A DNA stretch of 33,530 nucleotides from Oscillospiraceae bacterium (GTDB lineage Bacteria; Bacillota; Clostridia; Oscillospirales; Acutalibacteraceae): assembly GCA_910574935.1 (NCBI GenBank), contig CAJTCU010000025.1, forward strand, positions 1-33,530. Direction: 5' to 3'. Positions 24,895-31,220 of the stretch are shown here, piece by piece. Numbering within the stretch: the stretch's first letter is position 1; every line of letters begins with the position of its first letter. The position numbers and the translations under genes are program-made. Below the pieces are notes generated by a model. That model was not told the origin of the DNA. It saw only the letters and a list, made by a program, of their open reading frames with translations, and searched no databases.

Positions 24895-25647
24895 TCAGCT
24901 TGCCATCCTCTCCGCACTCCTCCACCGCATAGCCGCCCGAACAAACCCTTCCACGAACCCCCGCACTTCCTTCGGCGCGGAGCAGTCGCTGAAACCATAG
25001 AGCTGCTTGATCCTTCCAGCATCCATGTCGATTTCGGTGGTGAAGAAGGGCTTTTCCGGCTGGCTCGCCCGGCGGATAAAGAACACCATGCTCCGGCCAA
25101 GAACGTGCCGGTCATAGTAGCCGGCGTTCCCCACACAGTGATGCAGACTACGGCCCTCATTGATGAAGTCGTTCTTGGTTTGGGGGTACACAACGCAATA
25201 ATCCTCGCTTGCGTACTCCTGTGCCCACTCGTACAGGCCGTTCTCAATAGCGCGGGACAGCAGCAAGTTCTCCTTCTCTGTCTTTTGCGCGGCAAGCTGC
25301 TCTGACAAGAGGTCATGCTGGGCTTTCAGGTCTCGGGGCTCCAGAACAGCCTTTTTCTTCAGGTTGCAGCCCAAATTCTTGGCCATGTCCAGATAATCCC
25401 GGTACACAGTAATGGCATATGGTATTTTGCGTCTTCTCAGCCGGCTGTGGGCCAGAGTGCGCTGCTTTGTCAAATAACGCAAAATACGGCCAAGAGAGTT
25501 ATATCGTAGAAGTCCCTGCAAAGTGTGCAGCGAATCCCAGTCCAGGTTCAGACTGCATAACTGCCGAACCGTGTCCTCCGGCACCCAACGCCCTGCTTCA
25601 GCAACGACCACGATTTCCATGGTGGTTGCCTGTGTTTCCCGCAGCAT
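24895..25647 (-). CDS. PcfJ-like protein, N-terminally truncated, 250 aa
   Basis: The PcfJ-like core reads GRSLHHCVGNAGYYDRHVLGRSMVFFIRRASQPEKPFFTTEIDMDAGRIKQLYGFSD, and the preceding part (TTMEIVVVAEAGRWVPEDTVRQL, RYNSLGRILRYLTKQR) matches the middle of longer clostridial PcfJ homologues. PcfJ was named from a pheromone conjugative plasmid; its role is unsettled. Homologues are usually much longer, so the first 200-300 residues appear missing. The frame stays open only 16 codons above the ATG at 25647 and has no good ribosome site there. The break coincides with the start region of the plus-strand gene, so this copy is probably not functional. Confidence 0.65.
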   Translation of the reverse strand: MLRETQATTMEIVVVAEAGRWVPEDTVRQLCSLNLDWDSLHTLQGLLRYNSLGRILRYLTKQRTLAHSRLRRRKIPYAITVYRDYLDMAKNLGCNLKKKAVLEPRDLKAQHDLLSEQLAAQKTEKENLLLSRAIENGLYEWAQEYASEDYCVVYPQTKNDFINEGRSLHHCVGNAGYYDRHVLGRSMVFFIRRASQPEKPFFTTEIDMDAGRIKQLYGFSDCSAPKEVRGFVEGFVRAAMRWRSAERMAS

Positions 25648-25670
25648 TGAGAGATACTGCTTGTTTCTAA

Positions 25671-25804
25671 TTGATTTTCCTGTTTTGCTGTGCTATACTC
25701 AGCTTAGACTTTCAAAACTCTCCTGTGAGAAAGTCAATACAAGCTACAGTTTATTTCGCCAGGAAGGAGGCCGCAGGATGGGAACAAGCTGGAAATTTCT
25801 CTGA
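25671..25804 (+). promoter_or_regulatory. Promoter and leader with an 8-residue peptide
   Basis: TTGATT (25671-25676), a 17-bp spacer and TATACT (25694-25699) form a promoter. The leader holds a GACTTTC/GAAAGTC hairpin and a mini-gene at 25778-25804 (MGTSWKFL, then stop) with a strong AGGAAGGAGG site 7 bases before its ATG. The main gene starts 29 bp later with TTG. The layout recalls translation-attenuation leaders, or it is the relic of a longer gene. Confidence 0.5.
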
Positions 25805-25833
25805 TATAGCCTTATTATATTGGAGGGAAAACT

Positions 25834-26775
25834 TTGAATATTATCATTGACAAAAATCTCTTTCTCGCCTATTGTGGCCTGATTGCCAGCGGCTATGATT
25901 TGATGGATACTTCAGATCCCTTGGTACGGGAGGTTTGCCGGGCCGCAGAACAAGCTCGGTTGGAGAAAAGACTTTTGGATTATTTCTCCTATACACGAAC
26001 CGGGACTATATCGGTAAACCCATACTATCCCAGAGGATCAGAACTTTCTTCGGCCTGCTTTTTTCTGGAGAAACCTTTGTCTGATTTTCTGGAGTTCCTG
26101 CGCTCCTGCAATGCTCCGGAGGCGGAAGATCCAGAATTTCGGGCATGGATCGCAAGGCTGCCAGGGGTCATAAAAACACTGTCGGACGATCCAATTCTTT
26201 CAGCGGCATGGGAATTGTATTCTTGTGAGTTGGCGCAGAGGTTTTCCGGACTTTCGCCACAGATATTGGCGTTACAGCAGCGTCTGGACGATCTGCACTG
26301 GGGAAACGGAGTGCGGATTTTATTTGCTCCCAACCTGCTGCAATCCAAATATCTGGCTGATTTTTCGCTGGCAGACAGCAGGCTATATCTCATCGCAGGC
26401 GAATTTTCCGAATCAGCCGCCATACACGAATATCTCCATCCCCTGTTACAGAAACAGCGCGGCGCGGTCCTCCGGCTGCTCCGGGTCCATAGACTTGACC
26501 GATTTCTGAATACAGAAAAGGTGGCAGCACTGGGGTACCTGATCGGCATATCAGAGGAGGACCAGGCTCATGCGTTGGAAGAGTGCATCGTGCGGGCCAT
26601 TACCGGGGTTTTAAGCGGCGTTTCACCAGAAGAATACTGCAAAATGAACCTGGAGTATGGTTTTACTTCTTTGCCGGAGATGATGGAACGCCTGTGGCAA
26701 AATTCTCTGGAGAAGAAAACGCTGGAGGAAATTCTGAGTGATGTAATAAGTCCCTGTTTAACTATTGATAGATAG
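25834..26775 (+). CDS. Hypothetical metallopeptidase-like protein (HEYLH), 313 aa
   Basis: No recognised family. The product has HExxH at 198-202 (AAIHEYLHPLL) followed about 47 residues later by ALEECIVRAITG, which could hold the third metal ligand, so a zincin-type peptidase fold is plausible. There is no signal peptide, so it is cytosolic. The start is TTG at 25834 with TTGGAGGG upstream. It is the only plus-strand gene between 3.5 and 30 kb and sits between the PcfK-like and truncated PcfJ-like genes. It is probably inserted cargo with its own promoter and leader. Confidence 0.65.
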   Translation: MNIIIDKNLFLAYCGLIASGYDLMDTSDPLVREVCRAAEQARLEKRLLDYFSYTRTGTISVNPYYPRGSELSSACFFLEKPLSDFLEFLRSCNAPEAEDPEFRAWIARLPGVIKTLSDDPILSAAWELYSCELAQRFSGLSPQILALQQRLDDLHWGNGVRILFAPNLLQSKYLADFSLADSRLYLIAGEFSESAAIHEYLHPLLQKQRGAVLRLLRVHRLDRFLNTEKVAALGYLIGISEEDQAHALEECIVRAITGVLSGVSPEEYCKMNLEYGFTSLPEMMERLWQNSLEKKTLEEILSDVISPCLTIDR

Positions 26776-26791
26776 ATTTACAAATTCCAGT

Positions 26792-27280
26792 TCATCGGGG
26801 AATTGAAACTCCCGCCGCAAAGCAAGGGCGCACTTCTATACACGGTCTGCGGCCATATACTACTCTCTCTGCGAGACTCGGCCCGGACTTCCAGAAGTCC
26901 GGGCCGTTGATCTCAATGTCCATAATGAACCTGACGTCGGCATTGGGGAAATACGCCTTCACGATTCCCCGGTACACGTCGATGTAAGAAATGTGGTTGC
27001 CGACACCCTTGAGCACCTCCGTACAGCAATCGGAAAGTGTGCGCTTGGTCTTGTAGACCACCTCGGCGAACTCCGGCGATTCCTCGCAAAAATGGGTTAT
27101 TTGCGCGGCAACGTGGGTGGAAACGCACTTCTCTTTCTGACCGCCGGTGAAGGATTTCAGCTCGGCGGCGATTTTCTCCGCGGCTATGGACTGGAACACG
27201 TTGTTGTCAGTTTGGGGCTGGTAAGCCTGGATGGGGATGACTGTGCTCTCGGTGGGGGTACATTCAACTTCTGGATTCAT
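26792..27280 (-). CDS. PcfK/AcrIIA9-like protein, 162 aa
   Basis: Residues 37-129 (KIAAELKSFTGGQKEKCVSTHVAAQ, FCEESPEFAEVVYKTKRTLSDCCTEVLKGVGNHISYIDVYRGIVKAYFP, RFIMDIEI) match the fold annotated as 'PcfK-like' or 'Cas9 inhibitor AcrIIA9 family'. AcrIIA9 proteins block type II-A Cas9. Many relatives on clostridial elements have not been tested, so function here is open. The first 30 residues are a proline/threonine tail. The C-terminus (GRRPCIEVRPCFAAGVSIPR) looks unlike the family and may be altered by the nearby insertion. The start at 27280 follows AGGAGG and overlaps the upstream stop (ATGA). Confidence 0.65.
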   Translation of the reverse strand: MNPEVECTPTESTVIPIQAYQPQTDNNVFQSIAAEKIAAELKSFTGGQKEKCVSTHVAAQITHFCEESPEFAEVVYKTKRTLSDCCTEVLKGVGNHISYIDVYRGIVKAYFPNADVRFIMDIEINGPDFWKSGPSLAERVVYGRRPCIEVRPCFAAGVSIPR

Positions 27281-27675
27281 TTTGAGGCCTCCTGTTTCTT
27301 GATTTTCAGTTTCGTGCATATTGCCAGCTTTTCCCAGTTCAGCCGCTGACCGCAAGAATCATGGTACTTGGGCCGGTACAGCCCTTCCTTCTGGCCCTTG
27401 CGGCGCTGGGTGATGGTGTCGCGGCAGTGGGGGCAGATGTAGTCGATGTACTCTCTGTCCCTGGTTGTGCTGATGATGACGGGCTCTGCCTGTGTTTTCT
27501 GAAGTCGGCGGACTGCCTCATGCAGCATCCGTATGTCGAGGGCAAAGATGTCGTCAGGGTCGTCACGGTCAACAAAACTGACCTTGTCCCTGGCTTGGTC
27601 GAGCAGACTGGCGATGACTGCCTTGATTTCCAGGGCATCTTGTGGTTTGGTACTGTGTGCAAACGGTATTTTCAT
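27277..27675 (-). CDS. Hypothetical protein with zinc-ribbon-like motif, 132 aa
   Basis: No recognised family. Residues about 84-115 hold CPHC...HDSC, a possible zinc site. The N-terminal half is helical and acidic (DDPDDIFALDIRMLHEAVRRLQKT). The start at 27675 has AAGAAGGA; a frame open to 27753 runs back towards the terminator. It is the first gene of the PcfK/PcfJ-like unit under leader L4, now separated from its promoter by a MITE. Confidence 0.65.
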   Translation of the reverse strand: MKIPFAHSTKPQDALEIKAVIASLLDQARDKVSFVDRDDPDDIFALDIRMLHEAVRRLQKTQAEPVIISTTRDREYIDYICPHCRDTITQRRKGQKEGLYRPKYHDSCGQRLNWEKLAICTKLKIKKQEASK

Positions 27676-27743
27676 TGTAGAATCCTTCTTTTCCAGCTTG
27701 GCGCTGGGATAAAAATTTGTGGCCAATGGGCCTGATATATATG

Positions 27744-27780
27744 AAAAAAGCACGCAAAGATAAACTCCGCGTGCTTTTTT
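27744..27780. terminator. L4 second terminator (bidirectional)
   Basis: AGCACGCGGAG pairs with CTTTGCGTGCT and has an A-run on one side and a T-run on the other, so it can stop transcription both ways. It precedes the 132-aa gene and resembles the second L3 terminator. Confidence 0.75.
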
Positions 27781-27787
27781 GCCTGGG

Positions 27788-27952
27788 TAGGGCTTGTTTG
27801 AAAATAGAGGAAATGACGAATTTTTACCCAGAAGGGGTTCATTTCAAGGAAAAAACCGCAAAGCAATCTTCCGATTGGCGAGGATTTTTGACGCAGAAAG
27901 GGGCCCTTTCTGGGTAAAAAGACGGCGTTTCCGATTTTTCAAACAAGCCCTA
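27788..27952. mobile_element. MITE copy 1, 165 bp, inserted in leader L4
   Basis: The ends are TAGGGCTTGTTTGAAAA and TTTTCAAACAAGCCCTA, inverted repeats of one another, with long inner stretches also partly inverted. It is homologous along its whole length to the second copy at 30584-30748, in inverted orientation, and both are 165 bp. There is no coding capacity. TA at both ends could be a target duplication. It lies between the two terminators of leader L4. Confidence 0.85.
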
Positions 27953-28110
27953 GGCTCAGTATATAGTTGTGCCGGATTTCCCCGGCTAAAACGCAAAAAG
28001 CGCCTGAAAGTAGTAACTTTCAGAAGCTCGTAACTCGGAAACTGTGTTTGGTTGAAAGTCAAACCTGATACTGTATAACAAAGTATAGCATAGCCAGATG
28101 CGTTTTACAA
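27953..28110 (-). promoter_or_regulatory. Leader L4: promoter, conserved 5' leader and first attenuator
   Basis: On the minus strand, TTGTAA (28105-28110), a 17-bp spacer and TATACT (28082-28087). The leader starts ATACAGTATCAGGTTTGA and forms a GTTTG/CAAAC hairpin. It then carries GAGTTACGAG (28027-28036), a terminator (27995-28027: CTGAAAGT/ACTTTCAG, TTTTTGCG) and a GCCGGGGAAATCCGGC hairpin. Over about 110 bases it matches L3 closely. It is interrupted by a MITE before its second terminator. Confidence 0.75.
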
Positions 28111-28113
28111 GCC

Positions 28114-28419
28114 CTATTTCAGCAGCCGCGGATAGTCCGCCCGGCCATTCACAATGCGGTAGATGTACACGGTATCGTCAATGATTTTATACACGGCCAC
28201 ATATGTTTTTGTCAGCACCAGCTTACGGAAACCATTCCCGGCAAGAATCGGGTCCGGGTGTGTTTGCCCCAAGAGAGGAAAGTCCGCCAGGCGGTTTATA
28301 GTGTCCTCCATCGCCGCGTAGACCTTCCTTGCAGAGGCCGGCCCTACATTTGCAATGTGGAACTTCACGATCTCTTCCATGTCCTGGGCGGCGGGGGCCA
28401 GATAGACCAGCTTACTCAT
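28114..28419 (-). CDS. RelE/ParE-family toxin, 101 aa
   Basis: The RelE/ParE fold is shown by YLAPAAQDMEEIVKFHIAN, SARKVYAAMEDTINRLADFPLLGQ, GFRKLVLTKTYVAVYKIIDDTVYIYRIVNGRADYPRLLK. The basic C-terminal strand fits the ParE/RelE plasmid-stabilisation group. The start at 28419 lies inside the end of the antitoxin gene (8-bp overlap), giving coupled translation. Targets are either ribosome-bound mRNA (RelE) or gyrase (ParE); the sequence does not decide. Its stop lies next to the L4 promoter -35 box. Confidence 0.85.
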   Translation of the reverse strand: MSKLVYLAPAAQDMEEIVKFHIANVGPASARKVYAAMEDTINRLADFPLLGQTHPDPILAGNGFRKLVLTKTYVAVYKIIDDTVYIYRIVNGRADYPRLLK

Positions 28420-28681
28420 GGGCACGGAGCAGCGCCTCCATCCTCTCGTGCATTTCCTCGGCCGAGACGGTGGGCTCACCGTTCAAGCGGCTCAGCTCCG
28501 CGGCATAAATCTGGTCCCGGTGCCGGAACATCTTTTCCCGTTCCTCGTATGCCTCCATGCTCATGAATACGCCGTCATCTTCCCCCTTATTGGTGATGAA
28601 TATGGGCTCACCGGACTCTTTTGCTAACATGGAGATCTGCGTGTATTCGTTCCGCAAAGCGGAAGATGGTCTTATTTTCAC
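28412..28681 (-). CDS. Phd/YefM-family antitoxin, 89 aa
   Basis: Residues 1-50 (IRPSSALRNEYTQISMLAKESGEPIFITNKGEDDGVFMSMEAYE) are the Phd/YefM DNA-binding fold; the C-terminal helices (DQIYAAELSRLNGEPTVSAEEMHERMEALL) bind the toxin. It starts with GTG at 28681 after AGGAGG. The promoter carries TTGATA-6-TATCAA over its -10 box, a likely autorepression operator. Antitoxin-first order and overlap with the toxin are typical. Confidence 0.85.
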   Translation of the reverse strand: MKIRPSSALRNEYTQISMLAKESGEPIFITNKGEDDGVFMSMEAYEEREKMFRHRDQIYAAELSRLNGEPTVSAEEMHERMEALLRAHE

Positions 28682-28704
28682 GGGTGGCGCCTCCTATCTG
28701 GCTA

Positions 28705-28741
28705 TTGATAATATTATATCAAAGTTCTCGGAGAAATACAA
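28705..28741 (-). promoter_or_regulatory. Promoter and operator of the Phd/RelE pair
   Basis: On the minus strand, TTGTAT (28736-28741), a 17-bp spacer and TATAAT (28713-28718). The inverted repeat TTGATA-6-TATCAA (28705-28722) covers the -10 box. Confidence 0.7.
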
Positions 28742-28744
28742 GGG

Positions 28745-29539
28745 TCAATCTACAACAGGGCGACCATGCAGTACAAACCGGGCGTTATAAAACTCATAGC
28801 TGCAGGTGGAGAGGGTAACGATCCTGTCCGCTGCTGTTGGCGTAACATGGCTCTCAAACAGGGATTTGTTCTTTGCGCTATCAAGCCACTCTCCAAACTC
28901 TGCGTTCGATGCAAAATTTACCTGCCATGCGTCCCCGTCTACGCCGGACACATACCCAGCAAAGAACTCCACAGTATAAGTGCCGCCCGGCGTGAAAAGC
29001 TGGGCATTAGGGTGCTCATCATAATATGATTGGTCTTTGTAGCCCATCAGGTTCTGGAACATGGTGCCATTATCCATGTGGTGCCCATATATAATGGTAT
29101 GCCGTCCTGAGAAGTCGGACTGGTTATGGCAGTCCATGAAAAGACAGCCGAAACTGTTCCACTCGCCGGTGAATAGGTGATGAAGGTAGTAGTCATTGTC
29201 GCTGTGCTGGGCCACGGGGTAGTCGATATTGGTGCCGTCGATGGAGAGCCACGCAACGATTTCCGGGTTGACTGCCCGAAGGGACTTGAAATCAACTTGC
29301 AGATCTGGAAGGGAAGTGGGTTCCGGCTCAAAAGATGGAGAAGGGAAAAGTTCTGGCGAGCTTGACGTGTCCGGCTGGCTGGTCGGGTCTGGTGTGGGAA
29401 CTCGCACGAACTGACGTAATTCATCATAGGCGTTGACACTCACATTGTCCTCGCGGATGGGCACATAAACCTGCCACGCTGTCACACCGGCAACTGCAAG
29501 TAGAATGAGCGCTGCCATAAACATAATCAGTTTCTTCAT
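28745..29539 (-). CDS. Class B sortase, 264 aa
   Basis: A membrane-anchored transpeptidase that attaches surface proteins to the cell wall. An N-terminal membrane anchor (residues 3-22) is followed by a proline/serine/threonine-rich stalk (48-80) and the sortase fold with H153 (YGHH), C246 (TLSTCSYEF) and R254 (NARFV), the full catalytic set. Length and YGHHM / TLSTC motifs place it in class B. The ATG at 29539 is preferred to the in-frame GTG at 29548. It lies 10 bp downstream of the tyrosine recombinase. No substrate gene with a sorting signal is in the window. Confidence 0.92.
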   Translation of the reverse strand: MKKLIMFMAALILLAVAGVTAWQVYVPIREDNVSVNAYDELRQFVRVPTPDPTSQPDTSSSPELFPSPSFEPEPTSLPDLQVDFKSLRAVNPEIVAWLSIDGTNIDYPVAQHSDNDYYLHHLFTGEWNSFGCLFMDCHNQSDFSGRHTIIYGHHMDNGTMFQNLMGYKDQSYYDEHPNAQLFTPGGTYTVEFFAGYVSGVDGDAWQVNFASNAEFGEWLDSAKNKSLFESHVTPTAADRIVTLSTCSYEFYNARFVLHGRPVVD

Positions 29540-29549
29540 ATGCTCCACC

Positions 29550-30380
29550 TCACAGCTTGTTGGCCTTGTCTTTCATGGCCTGGGCGGTTGGGTTGGTGTA
29601 GAGCATGGTTACTTGAATAGAGCTGTGTCCAGCTAAATTACTGACCTCGTGAATTGAGAATCCGCTTTCCAAAGCATGAGAACAGAAAAAGCGTCTCAAA
29701 GTTTTAAGAAAAATATCATTTGAATATTTGTTAAATATCTGGTTGATTCTGGATGGGGTCAGCTTCTCACTTTGCCTGCTGACAAAGAAGTATGGACTGT
29801 CGGAGTTGCGCTCCTTCAGGTATTCCCGCATGGCATACACGATTTTGTCGTTAATGTACACCAGCCGCTGCTTGTCGCCTTTGCCGATAACGCGAATCTC
29901 TCTGGCGGTCAGGTCAACCTGGTCTAGCTTGAGGTTGGCACACTCACTTCTCCGGATACCAGAGTAGGCGAACAGGGTTACGATGGCATAGTCTCGCTTG
30001 CTGCCGCTCTCAAGCAGGCGCTGGCGTAACGCTTCTACATCTTTCTTGGTGACGGTGCTGGGGCTGGCATACTGTAACTGAATTTTCATAAAGTCGTTCT
30101 TTAGCACGACAGTCTCCGTCTGCTGGCCGGATTCTATCAGCCAATCGTTGTAGCTCCGTAGAGAGGACAGGTGGTGGTTGACAGTCTTAGGATTGTAGCC
30201 CTTGATGTTACGCATATAGGAAATGTATTCCAGCACATTGGCCCGGTAGAGCTGACTGGGACGCTCGTCAAATGTCTCCTCGCACCACCGAAAATATTGC
30301 GAGATGTTTTGGCAGTAAACTGAAACTGTTCCGTGGGATTTCCCCATAGCGTGTAGGTAGAGAGAAAATAATTTTAACAT
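29550..30380 (-). CDS. Tyrosine recombinase (XerC/D-like) with altered active site, 276 aa
   Basis: Catalyses site-specific strand exchange, probably for integration, excision or dimer resolution. A SAM-like core-binding domain (1-95) precedes the catalytic domain with R143 (GIRRSE), K167 (GKGDKQR), R229, H252 (AGHSS) and nucleophile Y261. The usual H-x-x-R-H box reads K226-T-L-R229-R230, so both histidines are missing. Relatives that share the downstream HALESGFSIHEV..AGHS..T.LYTNPT block normally have HxLRHFF. Activity may therefore be low or lost. Its ribosome site lies in a perfect hairpin directly before the ATG. It sits at the right edge of the element part, beside apparently chromosomal genes. 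Confidence 0.88.
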   Translation of the reverse strand: MLKLFSLYLHAMGKSHGTVSVYCQNISQYFRWCEETFDERPSQLYRANVLEYISYMRNIKGYNPKTVNHHLSSLRSYNDWLIESGQQTETVVLKNDFMKIQLQYASPSTVTKKDVEALRQRLLESGSKRDYAIVTLFAYSGIRRSECANLKLDQVDLTAREIRVIGKGDKQRLVYINDKIVYAMREYLKERNSDSPYFFVSRQSEKLTPSRINQIFNKYSNDIFLKTLRRFFCSHALESGFSIHEVSNLAGHSSIQVTMLYTNPTAQAMKDKANKL

Positions 30381-30423
30381 AGAATCGCCTCCAAACTACA
30401 TCACACAGCTTGGAGGCGATTCT
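30381..30423 (-). promoter_or_regulatory. Perfect 14-bp hairpin that hides the recombinase ribosome site
   Basis: In the minus-strand RNA AGAATCGCCTCCAA (30410-30423) pairs without mismatch with TTGGAGGCGATTCT (30381-30394) around a 15-base loop. The GGAGG in the 3' arm is 7 bases from the ATG at 30380, so the folded RNA should block translation. There is no T-run, so it is not a terminator. Confidence 0.75.
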
Positions 30424-30583
30424 TGCAACCGAAATATTTGCTCAGGCTTACCAATTATATATTTTTTAGGTAGATATCGCCTCTTGAGGAGGAAATATTA
30501 TTTTGAATAACTCGTTTCAGGCCCGCCTCCCTATAATTTTGTCTAACTCAAAGGGGAATGGGAGACTATTTGCATGGGTGGGC

Positions 30584-30748
30584 TAGGGCTTGTTTGAAAA
30601 ATCGAAAACGCCGTCTTTTTACCCAGAAGCAGCCATCTTCTGCGTCGAAAATCCTCGTAATACGCAAGTATTCCTTGCGGTTTTCTCCTTGAAGCTGACC
30701 GCTTCTGGTCAAAAATCCGTCATTTCCTCTATTTTCAAACAAGCCCTA
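30584..30748. mobile_element. MITE copy 2, 165 bp
   Basis: It has the same terminal inverted repeats (TAGGGCTTGTTTGAAAA) as the copy at 27788-27952 and the same length, in inverted orientation, with about a dozen scattered differences in the middle. Non-coding. It lies between the tyrosine recombinase and an integrase remnant. Confidence 0.85.
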
Positions 30749-30828
30749 AATAAAAATCATATTTTAAAAATCCCGCTGTTGCGCAATGACTTACTAACAC
30801 ATCGGTGTTCCCGTAAACTTGGTTGTAA

Positions 30829-31150
30829 GCGGAGATATCCGCGAAACCAGGTAAAGGAGCAAAAGGAACGAACACAGAGCAATACATCCAGAGGATGCGG
30901 GAAGACATATATCTGCACAGGCTTGCGGAAGGCACTCATTGGAACTATTATGGGATTATCCGAATCTTTCTGAAGCACTCCGAAAAAGAAGTAGAAGAAT
31001 TAGACGAGCACATTCAACGTGCATCAGGCGGCGATACGTTTTTTCTTTGCCGTTACACTAAACCGGGGTATGAACTACTTATGGCAAAGTGTTTTTATGT
31101 CGGACGATTCACTGCAAAAGGCTCCGCCTAACCAGTTACTCTCTTTTTGA
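30829..31150 (+). pseudogene. Remnant of a tyrosine integrase (core-binding domain only)
   Basis: The first frame reads TEQYIQRMREDIYLHRLAEGTHWNYYGIIRIFLKHSEKEVEELDEH, the SAM-like N-terminal domain of integrases such as those linked to IS91-type elements. After about 31030 the homology continues in another frame as AIRFFFAVTLNRGMN, which is the later part of the same domain, so some 25-30 residues were lost with a frame change. It stops at 31150 with no catalytic domain. There is no start codon with a ribosome site. A dead fragment that marks an old insertion boundary. Confidence 0.6.
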
Positions 31151-31220
31151 AAGCAAAGAAGAAAAATGGCTAAGATCGTTGATGTCTTACCTGCGCTGCT
31201 TTCGTGCCTCCCGGACAGGA

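Noticed and set aside
27780-30750. Possible CRISPR array from repeated GGGCTTGTTTG stretches
   Set aside because: The repeats are terminal inverted repeats of two MITE copies, not regularly spaced direct repeats; no cas genes are present.
30590-30973. Plus-strand frame (127 aa) starting in the MITE
   Set aside because: Its first half is MITE sequence, so it is not a gene.
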